Shown: positions 47,857 through 58,964, numbered from the stretch's first letter. The stretch: DNA of 64,000 bases from Lepas anatifera (GCA_034440635.1 JAOTON010002232.1:394001-458000), one strand, 5' to 3'. Notes: generated from the letters alone by a model not told the origin. Numbers and translations are program-made.

Positions 47857-47862
47857 CAACAT
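47857..47862 (-). terminator. Poly(A) signal of SVWC copy B
   Basis: Minus-strand AATAAA lies 172 bp after the stop of copy B, in the same place as in copies A and C (58,777-58,782). Confidence 0.55.
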
Positions 47863-48033
47863 GTTGACACGTCAAAGATACCACCCACCAGCCACAACAC
47901 AAATATCACATGCTGGTGGGAGCTCAGGTACGGGCACCAGCCGGTGCCAATAAATAGTCTATGATAAAATAATGATCTTCTCTCCGCGATGCTCCAGTAT
48001 GATGGTGAATAGCTGCCCGTAAGTGACCGGGCT

Positions 48034-48684
48034 TCAGAGCTTGGGGTGCATGTGCTCGGGCAGAAGCACCAGTTTGCCGTTGACGAAGTGCTTGCAGATG
48101 ATGCGGGGGCAACAGTCAGGGAACTGTCGGCGACGGTCCCCCACTGCGTGTCGGCAGTACAGCTTGCCGGCCTTCGTCAGCGGGGTGTACTTGTGCTTCT
48201 GCAGCGCGGGGCACCTGTCGGTGAGAGGAGGGACGTTAGTGGCGCTGTGGACGGAGAGTTGCGGACTTTTCATGCGAACATCGACGTCAGGAATATCGTT
48301 TCAGCGTAACACTCGGCCAAGCATTAACAGTATGCGAATTGGTCGAAGAGCTACGGCAAAGACAGAAACCAAAAGCAGATGTCGAACAGTATCAGGTGAA
48401 CATTGTGTCAGATGAAGCTTGGGATATCGGAAGGCGACCAGTGAAGCAGCTCTGACTCACGTGTGCCTGTCCAGGTAGAGTTTGTCTCCCTCCCTGACGC
48501 AGCGGCTCTGCTTGCAGCCGGAGTAGGCCGAGGTCCAAACGTCGCCCACGTCGAAGTGCTTGTGGACCTGAGCGTCGTAGCACTGGGTGTCGTCGCCGTG
48601 ACCAGCTGGCAGGCGCAGCCAGAGCGGGTACTGAGCAGCCACCAGCTGCGCACAGGCCAGCGACAGAACCAGGGCGGTCCACAT
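48034..48684 (-). CDS. SVWC (Vago-like) secreted protein, copy B
   Basis: Exons on the minus strand are 48,684-48,461 and 48,214-48,034, with intron 48,215-48,460 and the same splice signals and phase as copy A. It encodes 134 aa with signal peptide 1-18 and all eight SVWC cysteines (35, 57, 62, 76, 95, 109, 110, 115). It differs from copies A and C by one replacement, Pro53 to Ala in the TS-x-YSGC loop just before the second cysteine. Exon 2 differs from the others only at silent sites. The intron is clearly diverged from that of A and C in one block (48,370-48,405). Reading frame and promoter are intact, so it is probably functional. Confidence 0.88.
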
Positions 48685-48820
48685 GACTGATGAGAGGTGG
48701 TAGGTAGCTGGTATCGACCGGAATGCTCTGGCTGAACTCTCGAAGCGGAGCGGCTGGGGATGCCTTAGTCGGGCGCTCGGTGCGCTGGAGATGTGAGTAC
48801 AGTCCTGCAGCTGGCTGCTG

Positions 48821-48866
48821 CTTATATACGGCGCTCCAGTGTCGTCACTCAGGTGTGGTGACGTCA
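48821..48866 (-). promoter_or_regulatory. TATA box and CRE of SVWC copy B
   Basis: TATATAAG (48,828-48,821) and TGACGTCA (48,859-48,866) have the same spacing as in copy A, with the TATA 137 bp upstream of the ATG. Confidence 0.7.
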
Positions 48867-49465
48867 CTGGCGCCGCTGTGAGCCCGTGAATTCCGGCGGA
48901 GCGGCCCCTCGTGTGTGGAAACGGTCCCCTGCCGAGAGGCTTAATTCCTGACCAGGTAAGTAGTTTTGAGTATGCAGCGACGTCGGAAGTTCGGGGGATG
49001 GAGCGCAGACCGGATGCCAGTCCCATCTTCGTCCGTGTGAGATGACACCTCCGGCACGGTCATGTCCGTTAACGCCGGGGTGCGTGCTTCACAGCTTTAC
49101 CTTCTGTCTTTTGCACCCTGGGTAGCATTTGTGTAATTGGCATGACTTTTACTCTGTGTCCATGTTTTTTTATCCGCGTCATTAGTTCTGGCGGTACTGT
49201 AGCGCAGTAACTTCTGCGTTTTCACTCTCCAGTGACCCTTTTGCAATTCGATACATTGACTGGTATGCATCGTGCTTTCGAATTGTACCCCTCTTTGAAA
49301 TGGCATTGGTTGCATTTTGTTTATGGATTGCGACACATCGCAATTAGTTTTTGAAATACTTCTGGCTAAGGGCGATTGGCGAAGCTAAAAGGCTCTCCTC
49401 AGGATAAGAATGAGGGCGGAATGAGCCAGGGAGAGAACATATGTGGTGTAGGGGAGAGGATTGCC

Positions 49466-50488
49466 TTAACCCGCACCCCACCGGGGGTCTGGCGCTACCT
49501 TCGCCCCACCGGGGGCCATCGGCCCGCCCTCTAACTCCGAAAATATGGGGGTATGCGCAAATCTGCAAAGTGCAGTAGAAAGTTCGTGTGAATGTGGTAA
49601 GAGATTACTTGCATATCTAAGCGCTCAGGTCAATAGTTTGAGCTCCAGAGGTCAAGTTAGGTCACGATAGGCTATTTTCACTCAAATATGCAATGGTAAA
49701 GAAAACTGGGCATAACTCTTATGCCATTAGAGCTATTGAGATCTGGTAAAGTACATTTGATAGGAAAATGCCAGAACTTTTTCCGCTATGTGAAACGTAA
49801 TGACCTCCCGCCATTGGTTTGACCTCCAGAGGTCACCTCGTGACCTAATTGACCTGAGGTCACGAAAAGTCAGAGTGACCTTGCGTATATCAAACGAAAG
49901 TCAATGGCGAGACAAACATGATGATGTTTGATTCAGCGCAGTTATTAATTAGGTCAAAAGGTATTGTCAAAATAATGTTTTTGACCCTGGTAATCTTGGA
50001 TGACCTCTGAGCGGTCAAACAGCAAATATGGCCCCTGAGATCCGTAAAAGGGTGTCCAAGAACGCTTTTTCTGAGCAAGCTGAGCATTTGCAATCGTTTT
50101 TGTGACTTCTAGATCATAAAACAGCTTTTCTCCATGCTTCTTTTAGTGGGAGAGGTCACCTCGTGACCTGACCGCAGGTCACGAAATCGAAAAGTATCGG
50201 ATATACACCTTGTAGACCCTGGAGGGTTCATGAAGTGAAGGAAGTTTCAAATAGATCGACTAAGCAATGTAGCTCTTATGGAGCTCCAAAGTTGAAGTGA
50301 AGTGACCTTGATTGATCTCGCCCGGTGACCTGACCTTGGGTGACCTGGGGTAAAAAATTCATGGATGGTGGGAAAATGATGGAGTGAGAGATATAGCCCT
50401 CGACCGCAGTGCTACGCCTCGTTGTTTTTCCGCTATCCCGAAGCAGCATTAGGGGGCATCGATGGCCCCCCGCTGGGGCGGGGGTTAA
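49466..50488. mobile_element. 1.0-kb TTAA-bounded piggyBac-like MITE, AGGTCA-rich (unit B)
   Basis: TTAA (49,466-49,469) is followed by CCCGCACCCCACCGGGGG. The right end reads inward from TTAA (50,485-50,488) as CCCCCGCCCCAGCGGGGG. CCC-initial TIRs plus TTAA are the piggyBac signature. The interior carries well over a dozen AGGTCA/TGACCT hexamers, including AGGTCACCTCGTGACCT. There is no transposase, so it is non-autonomous. Confidence 0.7.
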
Positions 50489-51059
50489 GCCTCATCCTGA
50501 CTTTGTTTTAGCACACATCTTCACAGTCGTTGGAATGATGGTGCAGGGACCCTGGCCCCACTTATTTCATAAAGAATTGCCCAATCTCGGTAAAATTGAA
50601 ACTAATCTAGACATTGACGGATTCTGTACTCCTGCACCTTGGAGCATGACCATAAGTTGATGAAATGTTAATTGACCTGTCTCCTCGCATACTGGATGCA
50701 AAATTTTGAAAGTTCTGTGTACACACCAGGGAGAGACGTATATACTTTTTCTTATTTGGGCTTGAAATTTCCTATTTTCTTGCTAAGAATACTCTTGCGA
50801 TCACGAGAGGGTATTGTTTGTCCATTTTGGGCTGGAAAATCGGTACCTGCCCGCCCGACCACTGCGCCGGTGGCAGGCCGCTGCAACGGAAGTGCACCTG
50901 CAACCAAATTCTCTACTTACTAGTGCGGATGAACATCATCAAACACGTCGGAGTAAGGAGGACCGGTGATAAAGGCAAGAAAACTCGGGAAGCTAAGGCC
51001 CCGTGAATGACTGCGCCCTTCCAGCAAAGCGGGTTTCAGAAGCGAAGAGATTACTCTAG

Positions 51060-51550
51060 ATTGTGACTGGGGCACACTCACACGCCTATCCTTAAGCTAG
51101 TCATACCTGGAAAGAGTGCCAGCGTTGTGTTGGTACACTCATTGCCAAGCATGTCCTGGTGGAATGCCGGTATTTTGAGGTAGAGAATACTCGCTATCTG
51201 CGGGGTTCTCCCACACAGCATTCGCCCCTGGAGGAGCATCTGTCTGTTGAGATCACCAACATAACGTTATCTGAAGAGCGTTGACTTCAATGCCATTAAA
51301 TCTCCTTCGTAGCGGCTTAAGTTTCTTGTATGTCTTGACTTGCCTGTGAGTGGGAGGGATAAACTTTTATTCTTTTGCACCCACCTGTTATTTCATATAC
51401 CTCATTTGAGCTTGTAAATGACAATGTCCTCGCAACTTGACGGGATATAAAAACTTCTTACTCGTGTTTTATCCTTTATTATTGTTATGGATGCAAAGTG
51501 ACCACAGTAGTCAGCAGGCCGTTAAACACCAAGCATGATGATGGTGATAA
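51060..51550 (+). pseudogene. 5'-truncated LINE 3' end (unit B)
   Basis: The frame 51,114-51,283 gives ECQRCVGTLIAKHVLVECRY then FEVENTRYL, the terminal zinc-knuckle-like C..C...KH.L.EC motif of I/Jockey-type LINE polyproteins, ending in TGA. Upstream it is frameshifted. A 3' UTR follows, ending CGTTAAACACCAA (51,520-51,532) with a GATGATGGTGATAATA-like tail. The tail resembles those of the SINEs at 18,500 and 53,924. Confidence 0.65.
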
Positions 51551-52127
51551 TAGAGTAAGGAGCCCATAGTGTGCCTACCCCCACCGTTCTTATAAAATAT
51601 TCGATTTCAATCAGAGCGTGGAAAAATATTGAAGGTATCAGGGTGCCAGAATACGACGAATTTTTTATTCTAAAAGTGAAGCGTTCTTGTCAATACTAGG
51701 TGTTAAATTACTTCGTCCCTTCTTTTTTTCTATTGGTGACACTCATTTACAAAATAAACCTTCTAGCCTTATCTATATTAGTTCTATGTTTTGGTCACCA
51801 AGATATTATTTTCCGATTTTAGCCCAGTTATATCCTTATATCCACTGCTATAATCAGCACTATACCACCCAGAAATAATATTTAACCCTGCAACGCCTGG
51901 GTTCTCTTGGCACCCACCAACGCCTGGGGGTCTGATCGAACCCTTCACCCCTATGATCCCGGGAACTCGAGGTGTACGGAAAAAATGAGACAAGACTGAA
52001 AGCACCTTAGCGTCTGCTACTCCAAAGCCGAGGTTAAATCATATCCGTTGAACCGTATCGTCACATAGGGTTAAAACAGGTCACCTTTCGAACCATGAAG
52101 GAAATCCTATACTGTTATATCCTATCC

Positions 52128-52413
52128 TGCTGCTTATATACGGCGCTCCAGTGTCGTCACTCAGGTGTGGTGACGTCACTGGCGCCGCTGTGAGCCCATG
52201 AATTCTGGCAGAGCGGCATCTCGTGCGTGGAAATGGCCCCCTGCCGAGAGGCTTCATTCCCGACTAGGTAAGCACGCCGAGTATCCAGCGACGTCGGAAG
52301 TTCGGGGGAGGAGTGCAGACCGGATGCCGGTCCCATCTTCGTCCGTGTGAGATGATACCTCCGGCACGGTCATGTCCGTTAGCGCCGGGGCGCGTGCTTC
52401 ACAGCTTTACCTT
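52128..52413 (-). promoter_or_regulatory. Orphan SVWC promoter (unit B)
   Basis: A duplicate of 48,816-49,103, starting exactly at CTGCTGCTTATATA. It has TATATAAG (52,140-52,133) and TGACGTCA (52,171-52,178) in the right spacing, but no SVWC coding sequence follows to the left; the LINE-bearing insert does. It is likely the remnant of a further gene copy whose exons were lost. Confidence 0.65.
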
Positions 52414-55400
52414 TAGCTCCGCACCTTCGGAGGCCGCAACAGCTATACAGCGACACAAGACAATAGCACTAAAATAAAAGACTGCATTGCCGGCTAGGTA
52501 CATAACACCGAGCTCCACGCCGCCGGTGCACTCTGGAGACTGCAATAGTGCCACGGTCAAACAGAACATCTGAGATACTGCATTGTAGACTAGGTAGGTA
52601 GCATCGGATGGGCCAGGGCCGTGCCGATGTTACCATGTGCAGGAAAATGCTTGTTTGCTCCAATAACGAGTCAGAAAGTTCGCTGCTTGTTCACGTAGTG
52701 GAAAGTGTTTGGAATCAAATGTGGTGCTAGTGATATGTTCCTTAACAGACTCTTCTCGGGTGAGCGATCAGCGGCGGTAAAATGATGATCTCCGTTTTGC
52801 ACTGTGTCGGAAAAATACACTAGATTTTCTGTTTAACATTGCTTTTTCAGGGAGGCTGACTCGTGCGTGAGTGGCATTATTATGCTCTTTGGGCAGACAG
52901 CAGATCCCACGCCGTTGGACGTTGATTCAACCATTAAACTTTTTAAGCACTTAATTATTACGGGAGCCATTAAACCTAGAACAAAGGAAAAGACACCAAT
53001 GTGTTTGCCTGGACCAAGGACAGGGGATTCCGGGGGCAGGGTGAGCAGTTGCACGCCCTAGATAATAAAGGGTGTGCAAAAGTATCTTTTCGAACGCCCG
53101 GTTTTGGCTTGTTCCGGGATGAGCTCCTTCCAGATTTGGGTAGCACCCCTTCCCTTCCCGCCTCGTTTTAGCCGGCGCCGCTGGCTGGTTAAAAAGTCAG
53201 GTCAAGCACGGCCTCCTTGAAGAGGTAGGACACTGGGTGAAATAAAGACACTTTCAAATATGAATAGTGCCCCTGACATCAAATCTGTCATTAAGAGCAA
53301 ATAGGCTCAATTTATCCACTCAGCGCGGGGAACTCATGCCAGTGCCCCTTTACCATCGGTACCCCTTTGGGTCAGCGTACCTCCTGAGTGGGCGCCCTTG
53401 GGGGCTAAAGGAGCCCCCTGGGGACGGAGGCGCCCCGTCCGTAAAATCTTCCACACCCGCTCAAAGTAGAATCCGCTGTTTTTGGCCTGAACGCAGGATT
53501 CAGACCTTGTAAGGTCATAATTGAGGTCACATAATGATCATTCAGGGTCATGTTGCGTACCATCAAATTTCTGGATCATGATCTAACTGTGATACCAAAT
53601 TCAAGACTGCATCTTGTTTTGTGTGAAGTTATAAACACAAACGATTACGAAAACCGTGATTTTTGATGACCTCTTGCGATCTTGGTATTGTCCTGGCCTC
53701 AAATAGCTAAGAGGATGGACATTTTTCAGAAGCCTTTGAATGATATTTAGAAACTTGATATAGCTTTCCTAGATACCGCGTTACGCCCTGGTTTTGTCAG
53801 CCTCTTTTTATAAGAACAGAATCGTCTTACATGAGTTTAGAAATGGCGTCATAACTGGGCGGCTTGACCTAATCTGATGTTAATCTTGTGTCATAATTTA
53901 TCAAGCTTATCAAGCTGATCAACCCGGGGATGAGGTGGCTTAGTGGATAGCACCCTTGTCTTCTAAGCCACCGGTCCCGCGTTCAAGGCCCGGCGGAGCC
54001 TCTGAATAAGTCGATCTGATCCCCAAAATCCCTTCCAACAGGGTGAGAGTTGGCGACGCCGTATGACCCTGGCAGTTGGTGCGTCGTTAAACCCCAACAA
54101 TTATTATTATAAAGCTGATCACCTTACTGGCCTGCGTGGTGACGTGTATCTCATCTAAATCGGTTCAGAATCATTTGTGAAAACCGACGAGGTCCGATCG
54201 GACTCCCAGGCGGTGAAGAGCTAGGACTTATAAAAAGTTTCCTTGCTAATCGACATAAACGTGAAAATTTCACATGCCTCTTCATGCAGTCTTTCTAGCA
54301 GCCACACAAAACGCCATCTTTTTAACGGCACACGAGAAAGCTTTGCACAAATTCTCAATGTCACTGTTTTATAACTCGCTTTTATGATAGGTATGAACTG
54401 GTGAATTTCTTTAATTATTCTAAGACGCGCAATGAGAAGAGGGACCTACAGTGCCCCTCATTTATTTTTCCAAGGTGGACGGAGAGACGTTCAGTGTCAG
54501 ATAACGCTCCTTAGCCATTTCTGAAACATTTTTTAGTGCCTCGATTGTTGAATATTTTTTTAAATCGGCCAATAATTTTGGAGTTATAGGCTTCCAAAGT
54601 TGGACCTCTATTTTAAGCCTGTCGCCATCGCGTGATCGCATCAGTTCGCCTGCACTGTAGATCAAGTGGTGACGTCATAACTTCATATAATCCGTTTAAA
54701 CCTCAAGTTTAACCCACATGAAGGTCGAGATCAAAGATCACAGGTCAAGGTCATTGACCCCAGTATTCTGGTCAGATAACTTGAATCAGTATGAAGTATG
54801 TTATGCAATATCTGGATAAATGTGTCTGTCGCTCAGGGTCACAACAAAACATATATCAATTCATTTTTTAACTGTTCCTTATCTTACCAACCTAAAATTG
54901 TCCCTGAGATCTTTATGGCTTCCTTAAAAGAAAACCCAAGCCGAAACCTTAGTGTCTTTTGCTCCTAAGACGAATGAAAACAAAGGAAGCCAAAAAGTTA
55001 GAAATCAACACGCTGCCAAGTGCCTTTTATTGGGCCTTGCCTGTCACTTCTCGTCGGCGAGTAAGCATGTATCTGTGGATGCTGAAAGTGTACCCATATT
55101 ATCAAAGTCGAAGTAAGTGAGTTTAGAAAATATATGTATCTTTGACCCCACCATACATAAGTTAAGGACGGTTCCAAGGCGAGTGGCGAAGGAACAGCCG
55201 CCCCCCTTTTCATTCTTAGGTCCGTGAGGTCGCTGCTTATGAATGACAGGGGCCGAAGACACCCGGAGCGCTTTGAAATTACATGGACTGTGCAGGAAAG
55301 GCGCCTTAAAATTGGCTTCAGAGAGAGATCCTGGCAGAGGCTTGCTTTGTAATCTTTTTCATCGTTTGTGGCCTGCCCATTTCCATCTGCACATTTCCAT

Positions 55401-55418
55401 TTGACTAGTTAGCCTCCC
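52414..55418. other. Spacer of unit B
   Basis: Homologous to 44,500-47,540 of unit A. It holds a SINE (53,912-54,123) and an AGGTCATTGACCC inverted repeat (54,748-54,760) that is mutated at two positions in unit A. The 64-codon frame near 52,867-53,061 is broken by indels in unit A and is not taken as a gene. Confidence 0.6.
53912..54123 (+). mobile_element. tRNA-derived SINE with target duplication in unit B
   Basis: Target copies AAGCTGATCAAC (53,912-53,923) and AAGCTGATCACC (54,112-54,123) flank 188 bp with A box TGGCTTAGTGGA, B box-like GCGTTCAAGGCC and tail CGTTAAACCCCAACAATTAT. Same family as 18,500-18,652. Unit A has the empty site AAGCTGATCACC at 46,228-46,239. Confidence 0.85.
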
Positions 55419-58400
55419 CTGTCCAGTAGGGGGGCCCTTTTTGGCAACTTTTTCTTTAATGTTTCGGGACCAGTGGGTTTTTAATGTTCTCGGACCCGCT
55501 GATTTCGAATTTGACCTTGAAATTTTAAATTTCGAATTTTTTCAGCCCGCCCCTGCGCCTTCAAGTTTTCGAAAAACAGAGAAAATGCAGGTTTTTGCAT
55601 CCCCAAACAGCAATCACTGAGAATAGCAAAATAAAATTTAATTCATCAGTTAGAACAGTGTCTTACCTACAGATCTGCGCAAACTGCATGTTCATGGGGT
55701 TTCTTATGCCTTATTTATGGCGCCTCAAATATTGCGATTTTTTGCCTAACGGTGGTATACTGTGCCGCACGGCACCTTACGGCGCGTTGCTCTCCGTGCA
55801 GTCCAGGAAGCATGCTGACTTAAAATGTGGTACTTTTACATTATTTTTCGCATGAATTCAATGAGGAATGCCAGTTTACATGGTTTTCTATTTCAAAAGG
55901 TGACAGGGGCGGATGTAAGCAATTATTTTTCGGGAGAAAATTTGCGAAAATAGTGAAAAATCCTTTATTTAGAAAGAAAATGAGGCAAATCGGCAAACTT
56001 TGGCGACCGACCGGTTTTGGTAGGTGGTGCCACTCTTGATTAGGGGATACTACGATATAAGAAAATTAGGCATTATGACAAGAACTGTAATTAAGAGGCA
56101 TAAAAAACAATGTCAGAGTACCTTTATTACTCGATGAAGAAAGACGACAGCCTTCCACTGTCATGAGCTGCAGGGACAAGGACTGAACCAAAAGTAGAAT
56201 CGACTCCGGGCACCACTCGCGTCTATTTTCCTGACGGCAGCGAAACGTATCTTGTTAAGCGCCTTTCCATCTTGGCGGTCAGCGCCGCACACGCTGGTAA
56301 CTGACTCGCTTGTCAGTTTTAAGGCCCTCTATTGACTGAGTGTGGCACGGAATGTCTGTCCGGAGAGATGACCCGACTAAAGTCCTGAGTTGGGTCTGCG
56401 TAAAGCCGTTCAGGAAGGGTGGCTCCACATTGGGTGCATGGCAGACCCTTTTTACGCTGCTGTGCAGCTCCATGTAGCTGGTCGCACACCGCTTGAGCTG
56501 CCCCGGCAGCACCTGGTAGCGCCGGACACAGGCACCATGCGCTCGGCCCTTCAACGTTGGGCCTGTCCGCCGGCTGCTGGGAGGTGCTGGGAGAGCGCTG
56601 CCCGCTCTCAGAAGCGACGTGCTGCTCACTGCAGGAGGTGTTGGGTGTACGCGCCAGATAGGGACTTGATTTGACGCGCCAGATAGGGACTTGAGTCGGT
56701 CTTGACTCTGGGGAAGTTGGCGATTGGCAGCAAGTGCACTGCCCCAGAGATTTCTCGCCCTATTCAGCGGGGACCTGAAGCTAGCGTACCTCTGTGCAAA
56801 AACGGGAGACGGGGGATGCTAGTGCTGTCGCCCATAAGGCACACGGCGCAGAGTCGCCTGCTGCGTCTGTACATGTCCAGGGCTGAGCCATCGCCTGCGA
56901 TACAGGTACTGGCGCAGTACCTGGTCTGTGTCTACGTGCCAATGACAGTCCGAATCAAGCACGAGTGGGACGCTGTCCACGCTGCGCGCCACCTGGCAGA
57001 GGAGCTGCGGCTGCAGCGAAAGTATGTACATGACCTGTGACGCACTGACAGTTGTGCAGGATAGCGTGGCGAGGGACGCTCTCATGGCGCATACGGAAAG
57101 CATCATTTTGGCGATGCTGGGTGACGACGACCAGAACTTCAGAGCTGCAGCTGTCTGTAAGATCGTCTCGTCCCGGAGCGCGAGGTTAACACAAGCGCAG
57201 ATGAAGCCGGTCCCTATCCAGCGCGTACACCCAACGCCTCCTGCAGTGAGCAGCGCGTCGCTTTTGAGAGCGGGCAGCGCTCTCCCAGCACCTCCCAGCA
57301 GCCGGCGGACAGCTCCTCTGGTCGGCGGACAGGCCCAACGTTGAAGGGCCGAGCGCATGGTGCCTGTGTCCGGCGCTACCAGGTGCTGCCGGTGCAGCTC
57401 AAGCGGTGTGCGACCAGCTACATGGAGCTGCACAGCAGCGTAAAACGGGTCTGCCATGCACCCAATGTGGAGCCACCCTTCCTGAACGGTTTTACGCAGA
57501 CCCAACTCAGGACTTAAGTCGAGTCATCTCTCCGCACAGGCATTCCGTGCCACACTCAGTCAATAGAGGGCCTTAAAACTGAAAAGCGAGTCAGTTACCA
57601 GCGTGTGCGGCGCTGACTGCCAATATGGAAAGGCGTTTAACAAGATACGTTTCGCTGCCGTCAGGGAAAATAGACGCGAGTGGTGCCCGGAGTCGATTCT
57701 ACTTTCGGTTCAGTCCTTGTCCCTGTAGCTCATGACAGTGGAAGGCTGTCGTCTTTCTTCATCGAGTAATAAAGGTACTCTGACAATGGTTTGTTTTTTA
57801 TGCCTCTTAATTACTGTTCTTGTCATAATGCCTAATTTTCTGATATCGTAGTATCCCCTAATCAAAAGTGGCACCACCTACCGAAACCGGTCGGTCGCCA
57901 AAGTTTGCCGATTTGCCTCATTTTCTTTCTAAATAAAGGATTTTTCACTATTTTCGCAAATTTTCTCCCGAAAAATAATTGCATACATCCGCCCCTGTCA
58001 CCTTTTGAAATAGAAAACCATATAAACTGGCATTCCTCATTGAATTCATGCGAAAAATAATGTAAAAGTACCACATTTTAAGTCAGCATGCTTCCTGGAC
58101 TGCCCGGAGAGCAACGCGCCGTAAGGTGCCATGCGGCACAGTATACCACCGTTAGGCAAAAATCGCAATATTTGAGGCGCAATAAATAAGGCATAAGAAA
58201 CCCCAAGAACATGCAGTTTGCACAGATCTGTAGGTAAGACACTATTCTAACTGATGAATTAAATTTTATTTTGCTATTCTCAGTGATTGCTGTTTGGGGA
58301 TGCAAAAACCTGCATTTTCTCTGTTTTTCGAAAACTTGAAGGCGCAGGGGCGGGCTGAAAAAATTCGAAATTAAAAATTCAAGGTCAAATTCGAAATCAG

Positions 58401-58480
58401 CGGGTCCGAGAACATCAGAAACCCACTGGTCCCGAAAGATTAAAGAAAAAGTTGCCAAAAGGGCCCCCCCTACTGTCCAG
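55419..58480. mobile_element. 3,046-bp hAT-like element with 1.24-kb inverted arms and perfect 8-bp target duplication
   Basis: The element (55,427-58,472) is flanked by CTGTCCAG on both sides (55,419-55,426 and 58,473-58,480). Unit A holds a single CTGTCCAG at the orthologous place (47,543-47,550). Termini read TAGGGGGGCCC inward from both ends. Arms 55,427-56,667 and 57,213-58,472 are near-identical inverted copies around a 545-bp centre. The 8-bp duplication fits the hAT target pattern nTnnnnAn. No hAT transposase is encoded; the inside carries a decayed foreign-looking coding remnant. Confidence 0.82.
56702..57620 (+). pseudogene. Decayed coding remnant inside the hAT-like element
   Basis: Read left to right: RLLRLYMSRAEPS, LVCVYVPMTVRIKHEW, a stop and frame change, then DALMAHTESIILAMLGDDD (about 57,074-57,130), and in the right arm PPFLNGFTQTQLRT and IPCHTQSIEGL (about 57,470-57,573). 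As I recall it, this order matches a large family of uncharacterised invertebrate proteins with LRLYVS, VYAPMWF.IK, HPENLLL.ML and PCHTQAVE motifs, often tied to mobile DNA. The left arm carries an inverted second copy of the C-terminal part (56,279-56,629, minus). Stops and shifts make it non-functional. Family assignment is from memory. Confidence 0.45.
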
Positions 58481-58964
58481 GCAGCAGCGCCCCTTTGGCG
58501 AAATTTGCTCCACTTCTTCCCGTTAAGGCTTTTGAAGTAATCACCTTTTAATATTTTCTAAAAATTTTGTCGCAAAAGTGCCCCTCAGAAAGAAAAAATC
58601 GGCATCTTGCGGTAAAGGCCGCCCTGCTGAAGCTTTGCCCAACCCCTCCTGTACCAACATCCGAAATACATCACTGCGGTCAAAATCTGTATGTGTTCTG
58701 TGATTGCTCCCAAATGTTTGTCTGTTTTTTTTTAAATCCGTCACAACTTAAAACTGCATGAAATAATAAATATTGATTTATTGCTCCAACATCTTGACAC
58801 GTCAATGATAACCACCCACCAGCCACAACACAAATATCACATGCTGGTGGAAGCTCAGGTACGGGCACTGGCCAGTGCCAATAAATAGTCTATGATAAAA
58901 CAATGTTCTCCTTTCTCCGATGCTCCAGTATGATGGTGAATAGCTGCCCGTAAGTGATCGGGCT

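Larger units (their letters stand above)
49104..52127. other. 3.0-kb insert present in units B and C, absent in A
   Basis: Sequence leaves unit-A homology at CACAGCTTTACCTT (49,103) and returns at a second copy of the SVWC promoter (52,128). Inside are a TTAA-bounded element (49,466-50,488) and a LINE 3' end (about 51,060-51,550). No target duplication or terminal repeats bound the whole, so it is a composite left by rearrangement rather than a single transposon. The unit C counterpart is 60,027-63,036, nearly identical. Confidence 0.75.
47805..58728 (-). repeat. Tandem unit B (expanded, ~10.9 kb)
   Basis: Colinear with unit A after removing three additions: the 49,104-52,413 insert plus duplicated promoter, the SINE at 53,912-54,123 and the hAT-like element at 55,427-58,480. 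The remainder is about 4.36 kb, close to unit A. Confidence 0.8.

Noticed and set aside
52867..53061. 64-codon frame also present at 63,776-63,967
   Set aside because: The unit A counterpart (about 45,190-45,380) is broken by indels and changes between B and C are mostly replacements, unlike a conserved protein.
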